A stretch of DNA of 64,000 bases, taken from an uncultured Muribaculum sp. (GTDB lineage: Bacteria > Bacteroidota > Bacteroidia > Bacteroidales > Muribaculaceae). Below, piece by piece: positions 1 to 8,398 of the stretch. The notes under the pieces were generated by a model. That model had not been told where the DNA came from, ran no database searches, and saw only the letters and a program-made list of their open reading frames with translations. The DNA is taken from contig NZ_CAJTYX010000007.1 of the NCBI RefSeq assembly GCF_910583865.1, positions 23,318-87,317 of the forward strand. Direction: 5' to 3'. A program made the translations under genes and the position numbers. How positions within the stretch are numbered: the stretch's first letter is position 1; every line of letters starts with the position of its first letter.

Positions 1-822
1 CACGAAAATACCTTTAATGTGGCTAACCAGGCCAATGATGCTACCACTCAGGCTATGGTGAAGGTGCAGTTTGGCGATGGCAATACAACCTATTATACGG
101 TAAATGAGGCAAAGGACGTGCTTTATACTTCCGCTGAAAAGGCACAGGCTCAGTCCGTACATTATATCATTTATGATATGGGTGTCAAGCAAGCTCTCCT
201 CGATGCACTTAAGGCTGGCAACATTGATGCTACCATAGAGATTGACGCTACCACCTACCCCAACTATCTTGATATCAAGTTTACCCGCGATGCCACTACC
301 GGCATACGCTCGGTCACCACGCTTGCCTTCAAGGAAAATATCTCGGTTACCGATAAGGACGGCAATGTTCATACCATCAATCCCGTGTTGGAGAATGCTG
401 AGAAACTTATGGCTGCTGTGAACGAAGCTTTTGTTATTGCGGAATATAAGGATGGCGTAAGCTATTATCCCGTACTCTTCAAGCACTTCGCCGGTAGCTC
501 TTACACTGATCCCGCCGACCTCGCTCCATGGAATCCGGCGTGGGTGGCTGCGGCTAATACCGACAAGACCTCAGAGTCGTATGCAGCTATTTATAATGGT
601 GAGCCTGTTGATCCCGAGAATATGTGGCTTGGCCGCTATGGCATGGTCCGCAACAACTGGTATGACGTTAATGTAACTGCGTTCAAGAAGCTCGGCGCTC
701 CTGAAATCGGCTCTATCGATATTACAAATAAGCCTGACGACGAGAAGAAAACCGAGCAGTGGATCGCCTTCAAGGTCAACATCCTCTCTTGGGCTAAGCG
801 TGTTCAGAACATCGAGCTTTAA
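1..822 (+). CDS. Major fimbrial subunit (Mfa1/FimA-like fimbrillin), 3' part
   Basis: This is the C-terminal part of a fimbrillin. The frame is open from base 1, so the 5' end lies outside the window and the GTG at 19 is not the real start. The last residues, WIAFKVNILSWAKRVQNIEL, match the conserved C-terminal donor strand of Bacteroidales type V pilus shaft subunits, and the RNNWYDVNV motif about 60 residues earlier is typical of the C-terminal fimbrillin domain. In the family, secreted lipoprotein precursors are cleaved and polymerise by strand exchange into the fimbrial shaft. An anchor-like gene and two accessory subunits follow on the same strand, as in mfa and fim operons. Codon use is less C-biased than in the next two genes. 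Confidence 0.85.
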   Translation, partial: HENTFNVANQANDATTQAMVKVQFGDGNTTYYTVNEAKDVLYTSAEKAQAQSVHYIIYDMGVKQALLDALKAGNIDATIEIDATTYPNYLDIKFTRDATTGIRSVTTLAFKENISVTDKDGNVHTINPVLENAEKLMAAVNEAFVIAEYKDGVSYYPVLFKHFAGSSYTDPADLAPWNPAWVAAANTDKTSESYAAIYNGEPVDPENMWLGRYGMVRNNWYDVNVTAFKKLGAPEIGSIDITNKPDDEKKTEQWIAFKVNILSWAKRVQNIEL

Positions 823-861
823 TCCCTTGCGGAATCCAATTTAACCCTTCCATAACTATGA

Positions 862-922
862 CGGGCACGGCGGGAGCCGTGCGCCACCGCGCCGAAGGCC
901 CTGCGCCGTGCCCGCCTTTTTT
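862..922 (+). terminator. Rho-independent terminator after fimbrillin gene
   Basis: An 11-bp perfect stem (862-872 pairs with 904-914) encloses a 31-nt GC-rich loop and is followed by CC and six T. It lies 40 nt after the fimbrillin stop, so it probably lowers transcription of the downstream accessory subunits relative to the shaft subunit, the usual stoichiometry in fimbrial operons. Confidence 0.7.
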
Positions 923-940
923 CAACAAATCCCGGGATTC

Positions 941-1039
941 CCTAATGTCCTTAACGACCCTAATCTCCTTAGCGTCCTTAGTGTCATTGAAGCCCTTAGC
1001 GTCCCTAAAGTCTTTAATCTCCCCGATCTCCTTAAAGCA
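941..1039. repeat. 9-nt-period degenerate array, family A (11 units)
   Basis: Eleven consecutive 9-nt units of the form CYTARNGTC, for example CCTAATGTC, CTTAGCGTC and CCTAAAGTC, fill most of the gap between the shaft gene and the next gene. Related arrays of five units lie at 2126-2170, inside a coding region, and at 2643-2687. The period is a multiple of three, so arrays can be translated without shifting frame. I see no gene in 823-1123 beyond this array and the terminator. Confidence 0.75.
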
Positions 1040-1123
1040 AAGCCCCTCAGGCTTTACCCTCCCTCTCCCCGACAGTCCGCCTCCCTCCTTTTTTCAACCA
1101 CCGACACCAACGAGAACAAAACG

Positions 1124-2488
1124 ATGACCCGTTTATTCCACCATATATTCGCCCTCTGCGCCATGGCCCTCGCCATGGCCGCAGTCCCCGCATGCACCAT
1201 GATCCAGGACTCGGTCGACTACTGCCCCACGGGCCTCTATGTCCGCTTCGTCTACGACTACAACACCATGCGGGCCGACATGCTCAAGGACCATGTGGGC
1301 CACCTCCACCTCTACCTCTACGACGAGCAGGGCCACAAGGTAGCCGAGCGTGCCGTCTCCAACAACTCACTCGCCTCACCCCTCGCCCAGTACGGCTACG
1401 CCATCCACTTCGACCCCTCCGAGCTCCGACCCGGACGCTACCGCCTCCAGGCCCTCGCCATGCAGCGCGACTGGGACGAAGCCCTCTCGCGCACCGGCGC
1501 CAAGTACCGCCACGAGACCGCCATCAACCGTGGCGACGACATGCGCATCACCCTCGACCACGATGCCGACCCCATCCCCGGCACAGCCCAGCACCTCGTC
1601 GACCACCGCTCCATGCCCCTCGACACCCTATGGCACACCCTCAAGGTACAGAGCCACCTCCCCGACGACGGCCTCGACGTACCCCCGATGCACCGCACCG
1701 TCAAGCCATACTCGATCTACCCCATCGAGGAGCAGTACGTAACCGTCACCGACAACATGGCCACCTACGCCACCGTATCGCTCATCCGCGACACCAAGCA
1801 CCTCAACGTCACCCTCCGCCAGATCGACTTCCCCGACAACATATTCCACCAGCAATACGAGGTAACCATCGTCGACGACAACGCCACCCTTCTCCACGAC
1901 AACGCCGTCGACGCCGCCTCCGACTCCCTCCGCTACACCCCCTACGCCGCATGGACATCACGCTTCACCCCCGACGGCGGTGTCGTAATCGACCCCACCG
2001 ACCCCGATGCCCCCGCCCCCAACAGCAGCGCCTCCCCCCGTGGCGGAAGCTCCTCCCCCTCGATTGCCAACAGCAGTGCCGGAAGCGGCAGCTTCCGGTC
2101 GTCCGACCGGCCAACCACGGCTGCCCTTAATGCCACTAATTTCCCTAATGACCCTACCGTCCTTAGCGATGAAAACTCAACCTCCCGCACCGCCCACTAC
2201 AACCTCATGTTCAACCGCCTCATCTACGACGACGACCCCCGCCGCTGCGCCGTCCTCCGCATACGCAACCGCAACTCCGGCAAGACCGTAGCAGCCATAA
2301 ACCTCCCCTCATGGCTCGCCGAGGCACGCGCCGCCTACGAGCTTTACGGCTACTCCCCCCAGGAATTCCTCGACCGCGAGCACGATTACCACCTCCAGTT
2401 CTTCCTCAAGGGCGACACCTGGGCCTACTGCGACATCCGCGTCAATGTCCTCTCCTGGGCCATCCGCAAACAGTTCGAAGAGCTATAG
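1124..2488 (+). CDS. FimB/Mfa2-like fimbrial anchor lipoprotein
   Basis: A 454-residue lipoprotein. The ATG at 1124 is chosen over the longer open frame from 908 because it starts directly at a signal peptide (MTRLFHHIFALCAMALAMAA) with lipobox VPAC and Cys24; the longer frame only translates repeat family A. The sequence just after, YCPTGLYVRFVYDYN, is the hallmark of the FimB/Mfa2 family, which caps and anchors the fimbria to the outer membrane and controls its length. The C-terminus (VNVLSWAIR) resembles that of the shaft subunit. Residues about 316-349 come from two repeats, family C (2069-2098) and family A (2126-2170), translated in frame, and probably form a flexible linker. Codons are extremely C-ended. 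Function by family is fairly sure; specific partners are inferred from the operon. Confidence 0.8.
   Translation: MTRLFHHIFALCAMALAMAAVPACTMIQDSVDYCPTGLYVRFVYDYNTMRADMLKDHVGHLHLYLYDEQGHKVAERAVSNNSLASPLAQYGYAIHFDPSELRPGRYRLQALAMQRDWDEALSRTGAKYRHETAINRGDDMRITLDHDADPIPGTAQHLVDHRSMPLDTLWHTLKVQSHLPDDGLDVPPMHRTVKPYSIYPIEEQYVTVTDNMATYATVSLIRDTKHLNVTLRQIDFPDNIFHQQYEVTIVDDNATLLHDNAVDAASDSLRYTPYAAWTSRFTPDGGVVIDPTDPDAPAPNSSASPRGGSSSPSIANSSAGSGSFRSSDRPTTAALNATNFPNDPTVLSDENSTSRTAHYNLMFNRLIYDDDPRRCAVLRIRNRNSGKTVAAINLPSWLAEARAAYELYGYSPQEFLDREHDYHLQFFLKGDTWAYCDIRVNVLSWAIRKQFEEL
2069..2098. repeat. Palindromic repeat family C, copy 1 (inside CDS)
   Basis: A 30-bp element whose core is the inverted repeat CCGGAAGC-GGCA-GCTTCCGG. 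It is translated in frame within the Mfa2-like gene as a Ser/Gly-rich stretch (NSSAGSGSFR). Near-identical copies are at 2507-2536 and 2987-3016. Confidence 0.85.
2126..2170. repeat. 9-nt-period array, family A (5 units, inside CDS)
   Basis: Five 9-nt units (CTTAATGCC, ACTAATTTC, CCTAATGAC, CCTACCGTC, CTTAGCGAT) lie 27 nt after repeat C copy 1 and are read in frame as LNATNFPNDPTVLSD. They look like the intergenic arrays at 941-1039 and 2643-2687. Confidence 0.7.
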
Positions 2489-2506
2489 CCCCGCACCCGC
2501 CGCCCA

Positions 2507-2544
2507 AACAGCCGTTCCGGAAGCGGCAGCTTCCGGAACGGCTG
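2507..2544. repeat. Palindromic repeat family C, copy 2 (intergenic, 16-bp perfect stem)
   Basis: This is the complete form of the element: a perfect 16-bp inverted repeat (2509-2524 with 2529-2544) around a GGCA tetraloop, just after the stop of the Mfa2-like gene. No T-tract follows, so it is not a standard intrinsic terminator; it resembles a REP/BIME-type element. The rest of 2489-2719 holds CCAAGAGAT-type short direct repeats and a family A array, with no gene. Confidence 0.85.
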
Positions 2545-2642
2545 CCAAGAGATTCCCTTTCCGGCTGCCAAGAAATCCCTCCCCCGGTCGCCAAGAGATC
2601 CCTCCTTCTGCTCACCCGGTTTCCTCTCATCCCCGGCTTTTC

Positions 2643-2687
2643 CCTAATCTCCCTAAAGTCCCTAATCTCTTTAATGTCCCTATACCC
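2643..2687. repeat. 9-nt-period array, family A (5 units)
   Basis: Units CCTAATCTC, CCTAAAGTC, CCTAATCTC, TTTAATGTC and CCTATACCC precede the next fimbrial gene by about 30 nt. Same family as 941-1039. Confidence 0.7.
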
Positions 2688-2719
2688 CATCTCCCCTCTC
2701 TCCGTCACCGCCATAATTA

Positions 2720-4855
2720 ATGAAGCCCATATATAAGCTCATATTACCTCTGCTGATGATGCTGCCATTCATGGCCGCATGCTCATCCGACCCCATCCTC
2801 CCGGAGCCGGACGCACCCGCTGCGCCCACCATCCCCGACGGGCCGATCGAGCTGGGCTTTGTCATATCCCTCGGCGACGACACCCCCGCCTCCCCCCGCT
2901 CAGGCTATACCTCCTCCCGTAGCTCTCTGTCAGACCCGTCCGACCTGTCCGACGCCTCTTCGTTTGCCTCCCCCGCCTCGCCTGCAAACAGCCGTGCCGG
3001 AAGCGGCAGCTTCCGGCCCTCCCGCGCCCCCTCCACCCCCGAAGGCGGCTACGACCCCGGCTCCGGCTACGAAAACTTCATCGACATCGACGCCCGCGAC
3101 TTCGCCCTCTACATCTTCACCTCAGGCACCACCACCGACACCGAAGCCACCCCCGCCGGCTCCGACTCCCGCCTCGTGGCCCGCGCCGAGATTACCGAGC
3201 TGACCCCCATCTCCCCCGATGCCAACGGTTCCGCCAAGCGCTACACCTGCAAGTTCCGCCTCGAAAACCCCGCCGCCATCTTCGACGCCACCGGCCGCGC
3301 ATCCTTCCGCCTCGTAATGCTCGCTAACTGGCGCGCATGGGCCGCTCCCGCCCCCGACGGTAGCGCCCCCATCTTGGCTGCCGACTACCCCGCCGACCTC
3401 CCCGTCTCCACCCCCGGAGTTCCCGGCTCCGGCGCCACCATCGACGACCTCTACGCCGCCACAGCCTCCACCCGCGCATATCCCGACCCAGTCGGCCCCT
3501 CCATCACCCGCGACACCCGCATCCCCCTCTTCGGCGTCCAGGCCTACACCTCCGTCAATCTCGTCGCCAACGGCCTCACCGACCTCCCCTCCACCCTCCA
3601 CCTCCTCCGCGCCTTCGCCAAAATCGAAGTCGCCGCAGCCCCCTCCCACGGCTACGAATCCGAGAAGATAAAGTCGGTCACCCTCAGATACTGCCACACT
3701 ACATTCTCGGCGATGCCCTCGCGCGTCTACGACCGTGCCCATTACGTCCGCGATTCCCACACCCTCGATTACGTCGACCATGTATCCATACCTCACAGCG
3801 TTGCCGGAGGTTTTGAACTCCCCCTTCAGCACACCCCCACTCCCCACTTCACCGCCAATCCCTCCCTCGACACCGACGGCAACGGCTCATGGATAATCTA
3901 CGTCCCCGAGTACGACAACACATCTTCTGATGCGACATCCAACTGGCTTGATGTCACTTTCGGTGACAATAAGACCTACAAAGTTTATTTCAAGAACTAC
4001 GGCCAACTCGCCGGAGTCGAAAAAGACCAACCCTTCGACCTGCGACGCAACAACTGGTACATATACACCCTCCGCCGCCGCGACCTTGAACTCGATGTCG
4101 AAATCGACGTACAGCCCTACGCCTCAGCCTCCATGGAGGTCGGCGTCGGCCTCCTCGTCGACGAGATGGGCGATCTCATGATCTACATGGAGGAAGATCC
4201 CGCCACCGGTGAGCTTCGTCTCCCCTCCTACTTCGAGGAGTATCTCAAACTTAAAGGCGATAGATGGACGGCATTCCAGGCGCTCCCCGCCATCCACGAC
4301 GAGATGGGCGACTACTACGCCATCCATCGCGGCTCCGACGGTTCTATGGAGAATGCCGAAATCTGGCTGAAGGACCGAGATGGCGCGCAGGTGCTCTCCG
4401 ACTTCGATGGCAAGGAGCGCTGGGACACCCGCCACGTGAAGAGATATGAGGGCCTATCTACCTTTGACTATATAAAGGACCGCGACGGCGAGCGCCAGCA
4501 GCAGCTCCATTCAGACCACTCCTCTATAATCTACGACACCGACTACGGTCTGCTCTACAAGCTCTATACCCCCGATGGTTCAATAAAGCGTTTCAAAATA
4601 GAGTCGTGGGAAGGCAGTTGGTCGTGGGATAAGACAAAAGATGAAGCAGTACATGTGCCCGGCGCATTCTATGTCGATATCGGAGAAGAGACCGACCAGG
4701 ATGGAAAACAATACTACCTGTTCCGCAAGTTCGACAAGGATGGCAATCAGACGCGCACCGTCGTGAGAGTCGATAAGGAGACCGGCACCAAGACTGAGGT
4801 CGACCGTAACCCCACCAAATTCGTGAGCCGGAAATCGGTTGAAAACCAACCATAA
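2720..4855 (+). CDS. Minor fimbrial subunit / fimbrillin-fold lipoprotein
   Basis: A 711-residue lipoprotein with signal peptide and lipobox MAAC (Cys21). Residues about 100-475 read as a fimbrillin/FimC-Mfa3-like region: FGVQAYTSVNL, a STLHLLRAFAKIEV strand typical of fimbrillin N-domains, then LRRNNWYIYTLRRRDLELDVEI, the strand that closes the C-domain in this superfamily. About 235 further residues after it (TKDEAVHVPGAFYVDIGEE and onward) resemble nothing I recognise and may be a ligand-binding extension. Near the N-terminus, residues 70-78 (SDPSDLSD) come from 9-nt repeat family B and residues 90-99 from palindrome family C, so the linker is built from repeats. The position third in the operon suggests an accessory shaft or tip-adaptor protein. 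Strong C-ending codon bias. Confidence 0.7.
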   Translation: MKPIYKLILPLLMMLPFMAACSSDPILPEPDAPAAPTIPDGPIELGFVISLGDDTPASPRSGYTSSRSSLSDPSDLSDASSFASPASPANSRAGSGSFRPSRAPSTPEGGYDPGSGYENFIDIDARDFALYIFTSGTTTDTEATPAGSDSRLVARAEITELTPISPDANGSAKRYTCKFRLENPAAIFDATGRASFRLVMLANWRAWAAPAPDGSAPILAADYPADLPVSTPGVPGSGATIDDLYAATASTRAYPDPVGPSITRDTRIPLFGVQAYTSVNLVANGLTDLPSTLHLLRAFAKIEVAAAPSHGYESEKIKSVTLRYCHTTFSAMPSRVYDRAHYVRDSHTLDYVDHVSIPHSVAGGFELPLQHTPTPHFTANPSLDTDGNGSWIIYVPEYDNTSSDATSNWLDVTFGDNKTYKVYFKNYGQLAGVEKDQPFDLRRNNWYIYTLRRRDLELDVEIDVQPYASASMEVGVGLLVDEMGDLMIYMEEDPATGELRLPSYFEEYLKLKGDRWTAFQALPAIHDEMGDYYAIHRGSDGSMENAEIWLKDRDGAQVLSDFDGKERWDTRHVKRYEGLSTFDYIKDRDGERQQQLHSDHSSIIYDTDYGLLYKLYTPDGSIKRFKIESWEGSWSWDKTKDEAVHVPGAFYVDIGEETDQDGKQYYLFRKFDKDGNQTRTVVRVDKETGTKTEVDRNPTKFVSRKSVENQP
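2927..2953. repeat. 9-nt-period array, family B (3 units, inside CDS)
   Basis: Units CTGTCAGAC, CCGTCCGAC and CTGTCCGAC are translated in frame as repeated Ser-Asp tripeptides. The same units occur between genes at 22114-22149 and 54052-54096. Confidence 0.75.
2987..3016. repeat. Palindromic repeat family C, copy 3 (inside CDS)
   Basis: This copy differs from copy 2 by one base over 30 nt and is translated in the same frame as copy 1 (NSRAGSGSFR). It lies in the linker after the lipidated N-terminus of the third fimbrial gene. Confidence 0.85.
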
Positions 4856-4873
4856 CCCCCTTCAACCCTGTAA

Positions 4874-7800
4874 ATGACAATGCAACGATATAACAGACTA
4901 TTACATACTTTCCTCGTGTCGGTGCTGTTGGCGCTCGGCATGACCGCCTGTGTCGATGACGACCTCATATTCCGGCAGGGTGGGGAATACCCCCACGGCG
5001 AAGCCGTGGTCAACATCGAGGCCGCTTTCTCCCCCTTCTCCGCAGCCGCCATGGGCAGCCGCGCCTATGAGTATGCACCTACAAATGGTTACACTACTGC
5101 CGGCAATCTTATGGGTGATATATCCGATGTCGCTCTCTTGATATACGATAAAGATGGCAATCTACTGAAGGATGATGGTCTTATCAATCTCACAGACTAT
5201 GTTATCAAAGATGAGCCGCGAGTTGAGGGCGATGCCGGTAAGGATGATAATGTCAACAGACCGCTTGGCGAGCCTTCTACAAAATGTCTCACAAAGAAAG
5301 GCCTCAAGCTTTTCTTTGGTGAATACTATCTCATAGCCGTGGCCAACATGGGTCAATATACCAAGAATGGAGATAAGCTGACGATTGCCAAATCCACCTA
5401 TCAGACTTTCTCCGAGATGGATGTCGAGGACTATAATACCCTTCATAAGCTGCGCCGCATGCGCCGACAATGGGCTGCTTCAAATATCAACAACAACCGT
5501 GAGATGTGCGGCTATTTTGCGGTAAAGGGTGAGGACTCTTCTCCTACCGCTTCCTCCGACTTTCAGACTGTCGTTGTCAATGAGTCGGGGATGACTTTGC
5601 GAACATGGTTGCGTCGTCTCGCCTCGAAGGTTACCGTTGATTTCGACGGCACAGGCCTGCGCGAGAATGTTAAAGTTTATATCAGGAATGTTACTATCCA
5701 TGACATTGCAACATCCTGTACCCTTGGCTTCGGCAAGCATAAGGATAATGATATTGATCCGTGGATTGACTATAATAATCATGTCGGCAGTGATGATGAC
5801 GCTGCCGATGGCTCCCACTCGACCATGGGCGACCACACGCATTCTACCGGAGGTGACAATACTTCCCATGCAATCAACTTCTTTAACATGTACGACAAAA
5901 CTGCCGTCGCCGGCAATGGTGGTGATGCCGAGACCAATCATGAGAAATGGCCTCGCATAGCCAAAGGTTCGCCGTACATTTATATGGATCCGAAAGCTGA
6001 TGTCAAGGAGCGGCGCGACCTGCATGCCCTTGATGCCCCGGCGCTGTTCTTTTACGAGAACATGCAGGGAGACCTTCCCGACGGAAAGACCAAAGGCCCG
6101 ATGCTCGACATAAGCTCCGGCGGCGCTACGGATAATGGCGACAAGGACGGCATGGAATATGGAACATACATCGAGGTATCCGCCTATTATGAGTCGGAAG
6201 CATCAGGCAACATATCCAACGGCCCGATAAAGTATCGCTTCATGCTCGGCAAGGACGCCATACGCAACTGCGATGCCGAGCGCAACTACCATTACAAGGT
6301 CACCCTCAAATTCAACGGCAACGCCAACGATGTCTCCTGGCACATCGACTACGTGGAGGAACCCGATTCATGGGACGTCCCCCAGCCCTGGTACGTCTCC
6401 TACCTCTACAACCACCAGTCCACCATCCCTTTCAAATACACTCCTAAGGAGGGTTATGAAGTGGTATACTTCGAAGCCGAGATTACCAAAAATCCGTGGG
6501 AACCTGATAAAGACGAAGGTATACCTCTCCCGCCTGATAACGACCAAGCTATAGCAGCAGATGAGAACAAACAGATAGGAAATGGTTTTCTGTCGCTACG
6601 TCAGACTACTTCACTGATTATCACTCCTAAGGATTGTGGTGTGAACGCATGGACAGGATATGATAATGCTGCTGAGGCTAAGCGTGATACTTCCATACAT
6701 ATGAATAATCAATATTTTCTTGGGATATCAGATGGAAGTGGCGGCTTGAATCGAGCGAAACGTAGATTTAATGTTTCCAAGGATGCCCAATGGAATGATT
6801 CTAAGGATGATTATGTCAGTAGGCCTAAAGAGGAATTCTCTTACCAGCGAAACGAGCGGAATCAGAGTGTTTCTCTTGATATGCCTTTGTTTACCCGTGC
6901 AAAAACATTGATAAAACAGACGGGTTATTCGGGGAATAATCCCTATGTAGGTTATACTCGTACTGCAACAATTAAAGTTACTCCGTTTGTCCGTAAAAAA
7001 AACACTACAGATAAGCCTGCTGCTGCTACTCCCAGAGATATTCAGGTGGAGCAGGTGCGTCGTATAGTAAATCCTAAAGGCGTATACCGTCGTTCCGGCA
7101 ATAATCAAGATTTTGCCGTTCATCTCTTGGAATTGCCCGGTGACTTGTCGACTACTTTCCGCGACTTTACTTCCGATGGTCCATGGATGGCCGAAATTCT
7201 TGGTGACAAGAATTTTATCACTCTTGACGGCAAGCAGACCGTTACCGGCTCCACCGGCTCATCCATCGCTTTTAATATCCGGTTTAACAAGCTTAATTCC
7301 GCAGATGAAACTGTACGAAATGCAGTGGTGCGCGTGCGTTACAATAGCTATACGTGCACGCACCTGATATTTGTGCGCCAAGGGTATAACCCTCAGGCTA
7401 TATCCAAGAACGCCAAAGACTTCGACCATAAAGGTGGAACCGCTACTGCTGTTAAGTGGCGAACATTTAATCGTATTGCGGCACGGCTTGATGCGAAGGA
7501 TCCGCGAGACGAAGGCTCCTTATTCAAACATGGTAATGTATGGAATGCGATTGATTCCTACAATAACTGTTATAAGGATATGGCGGCAGACGGTAAACGT
7601 GATGGGATGGGCATATACACTGCGCCATCGTTGTCTGAATTTACTTCTGATGTTGCGTCGAATGGTAAGTATAAGCTCACAGAAGGTGATGGACGGTTGT
7701 CTGATTCTGAAAAGGATTGGACTTCATTCAACAAAAATAATAGCGGTTTCACCTCTACTGATCCCGATTGGAGCAGTATGGCTACCATGCGTCATTTTGA

Positions 7801-8398
7801 ACAGCTTTATGCCACCAATAACATCCAATTTGGATTTGGTGTGCTTTATGCCGACGGTGCAACTTCAACACAGTGGGATATCAGTTCTGCTTACGGATAT
7901 TATCGTCGAGATCCCGAAAATACCGGGCCTGTGGGTCCGGATCCCGATTTCCAGACTGACAGTCCCAAGGGCATGAGAGGTATGTTTGCTTATTATTACG
8001 ATGAAACTGATCCTGGCAATGAATGCACTGGAAATAGTGTTTTCTTTCCTATAGGTCGCTCTGGGTATGGACATCGTAAGGATATGAGGGAGGCTGAAGG
8101 TAACACCAAAAAAGGAGTACTCCGATATAGCTGTGCAGGATATGAGAATCGTGGTTGGCTCTTCAATAAGACTGCACCATTGTTTTCCGCGCTTTATTAT
8201 CGCCCCGGTGCGGTATATTATGCCAAAGATGCTGCTACAGATAATTTCCTTGATTGGACCGGTGCTGTCGGAAATTCAGGCGCTGATGGAAAGGCGATTG
8301 GCATGGATATAAACTATTTCTCGTTTGATGTCAATATGATTGGAGCAGTTAACGTTGCCGAAGGCGAGGATGCCTGCATGGTTCGCTTCGTCGAATAA
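4874..8398 (+). CDS. Large fimbrial tip-type lipoprotein, DUF4906-like
   Basis: A 1174-residue protein with a lipoprotein signal peptide (lipobox MTAC, Cys26, followed by VDDD, a surface-export type signal). The N-terminal part has fimbrillin-like features: SDVALLIYDKDGNLLKD and a FRYHY-type end of the fimbrillin domain, RNCDAERNYHYKVTLKF, near residue 480. The remaining ~700 residues resemble DUF4906-type adhesins found last in Bacteroidales fimbrial operons and end in a compact domain finishing GEDACMVRFVE, reminiscent of FISUMP-type C-termini. It probably sits at the fimbrial tip and binds a ligand. Base composition changes inside the gene: up to about 6400 it is C-rich like its neighbours, and after about 6440 it becomes clearly AT-richer, suggesting a mosaic gene. 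Family assignment is from pattern memory only. Confidence 0.65.
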   Translation: MTMQRYNRLLHTFLVSVLLALGMTACVDDDLIFRQGGEYPHGEAVVNIEAAFSPFSAAAMGSRAYEYAPTNGYTTAGNLMGDISDVALLIYDKDGNLLKDDGLINLTDYVIKDEPRVEGDAGKDDNVNRPLGEPSTKCLTKKGLKLFFGEYYLIAVANMGQYTKNGDKLTIAKSTYQTFSEMDVEDYNTLHKLRRMRRQWAASNINNNREMCGYFAVKGEDSSPTASSDFQTVVVNESGMTLRTWLRRLASKVTVDFDGTGLRENVKVYIRNVTIHDIATSCTLGFGKHKDNDIDPWIDYNNHVGSDDDAADGSHSTMGDHTHSTGGDNTSHAINFFNMYDKTAVAGNGGDAETNHEKWPRIAKGSPYIYMDPKADVKERRDLHALDAPALFFYENMQGDLPDGKTKGPMLDISSGGATDNGDKDGMEYGTYIEVSAYYESEASGNISNGPIKYRFMLGKDAIRNCDAERNYHYKVTLKFNGNANDVSWHIDYVEEPDSWDVPQPWYVSYLYNHQSTIPFKYTPKEGYEVVYFEAEITKNPWEPDKDEGIPLPPDNDQAIAADENKQIGNGFLSLRQTTSLIITPKDCGVNAWTGYDNAAEAKRDTSIHMNNQYFLGISDGSGGLNRAKRRFNVSKDAQWNDSKDDYVSRPKEEFSYQRNERNQSVSLDMPLFTRAKTLIKQTGYSGNNPYVGYTRTATIKVTPFVRKKNTTDKPAAATPRDIQVEQVRRIVNPKGVYRRSGNNQDFAVHLLELPGDLSTTFRDFTSDGPWMAEILGDKNFITLDGKQTVTGSTGSSIAFNIRFNKLNSADETVRNAVVRVRYNSYTCTHLIFVRQGYNPQAISKNAKDFDHKGGTATAVKWRTFNRIAARLDAKDPRDEGSLFKHGNVWNAIDSYNNCYKDMAADGKRDGMGIYTAPSLSEFTSDVASNGKYKLTEGDGRLSDSEKDWTSFNKNNSGFTSTDPDWSSMATMRHFEQLYATNNIQFGFGVLYADGATSTQWDISSAYGYYRRDPENTGPVGPDPDFQTDSPKGMRGMFAYYYDETDPGNECTGNSVFFPIGRSGYGHRKDMREAEGNTKKGVLRYSCAGYENRGWLFNKTAPLFSALYYRPGAVYYAKDAATDNFLDWTGAVGNSGADGKAIGMDINYFSFDVNMIGAVNVAEGEDACMVRFVE

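Noticed and set aside
908..1123. Upstream extension of the Mfa2-like gene
   Set aside because: The extra 72 codons read the terminator end and 9-nt repeats; the signal peptide begins at 1124.
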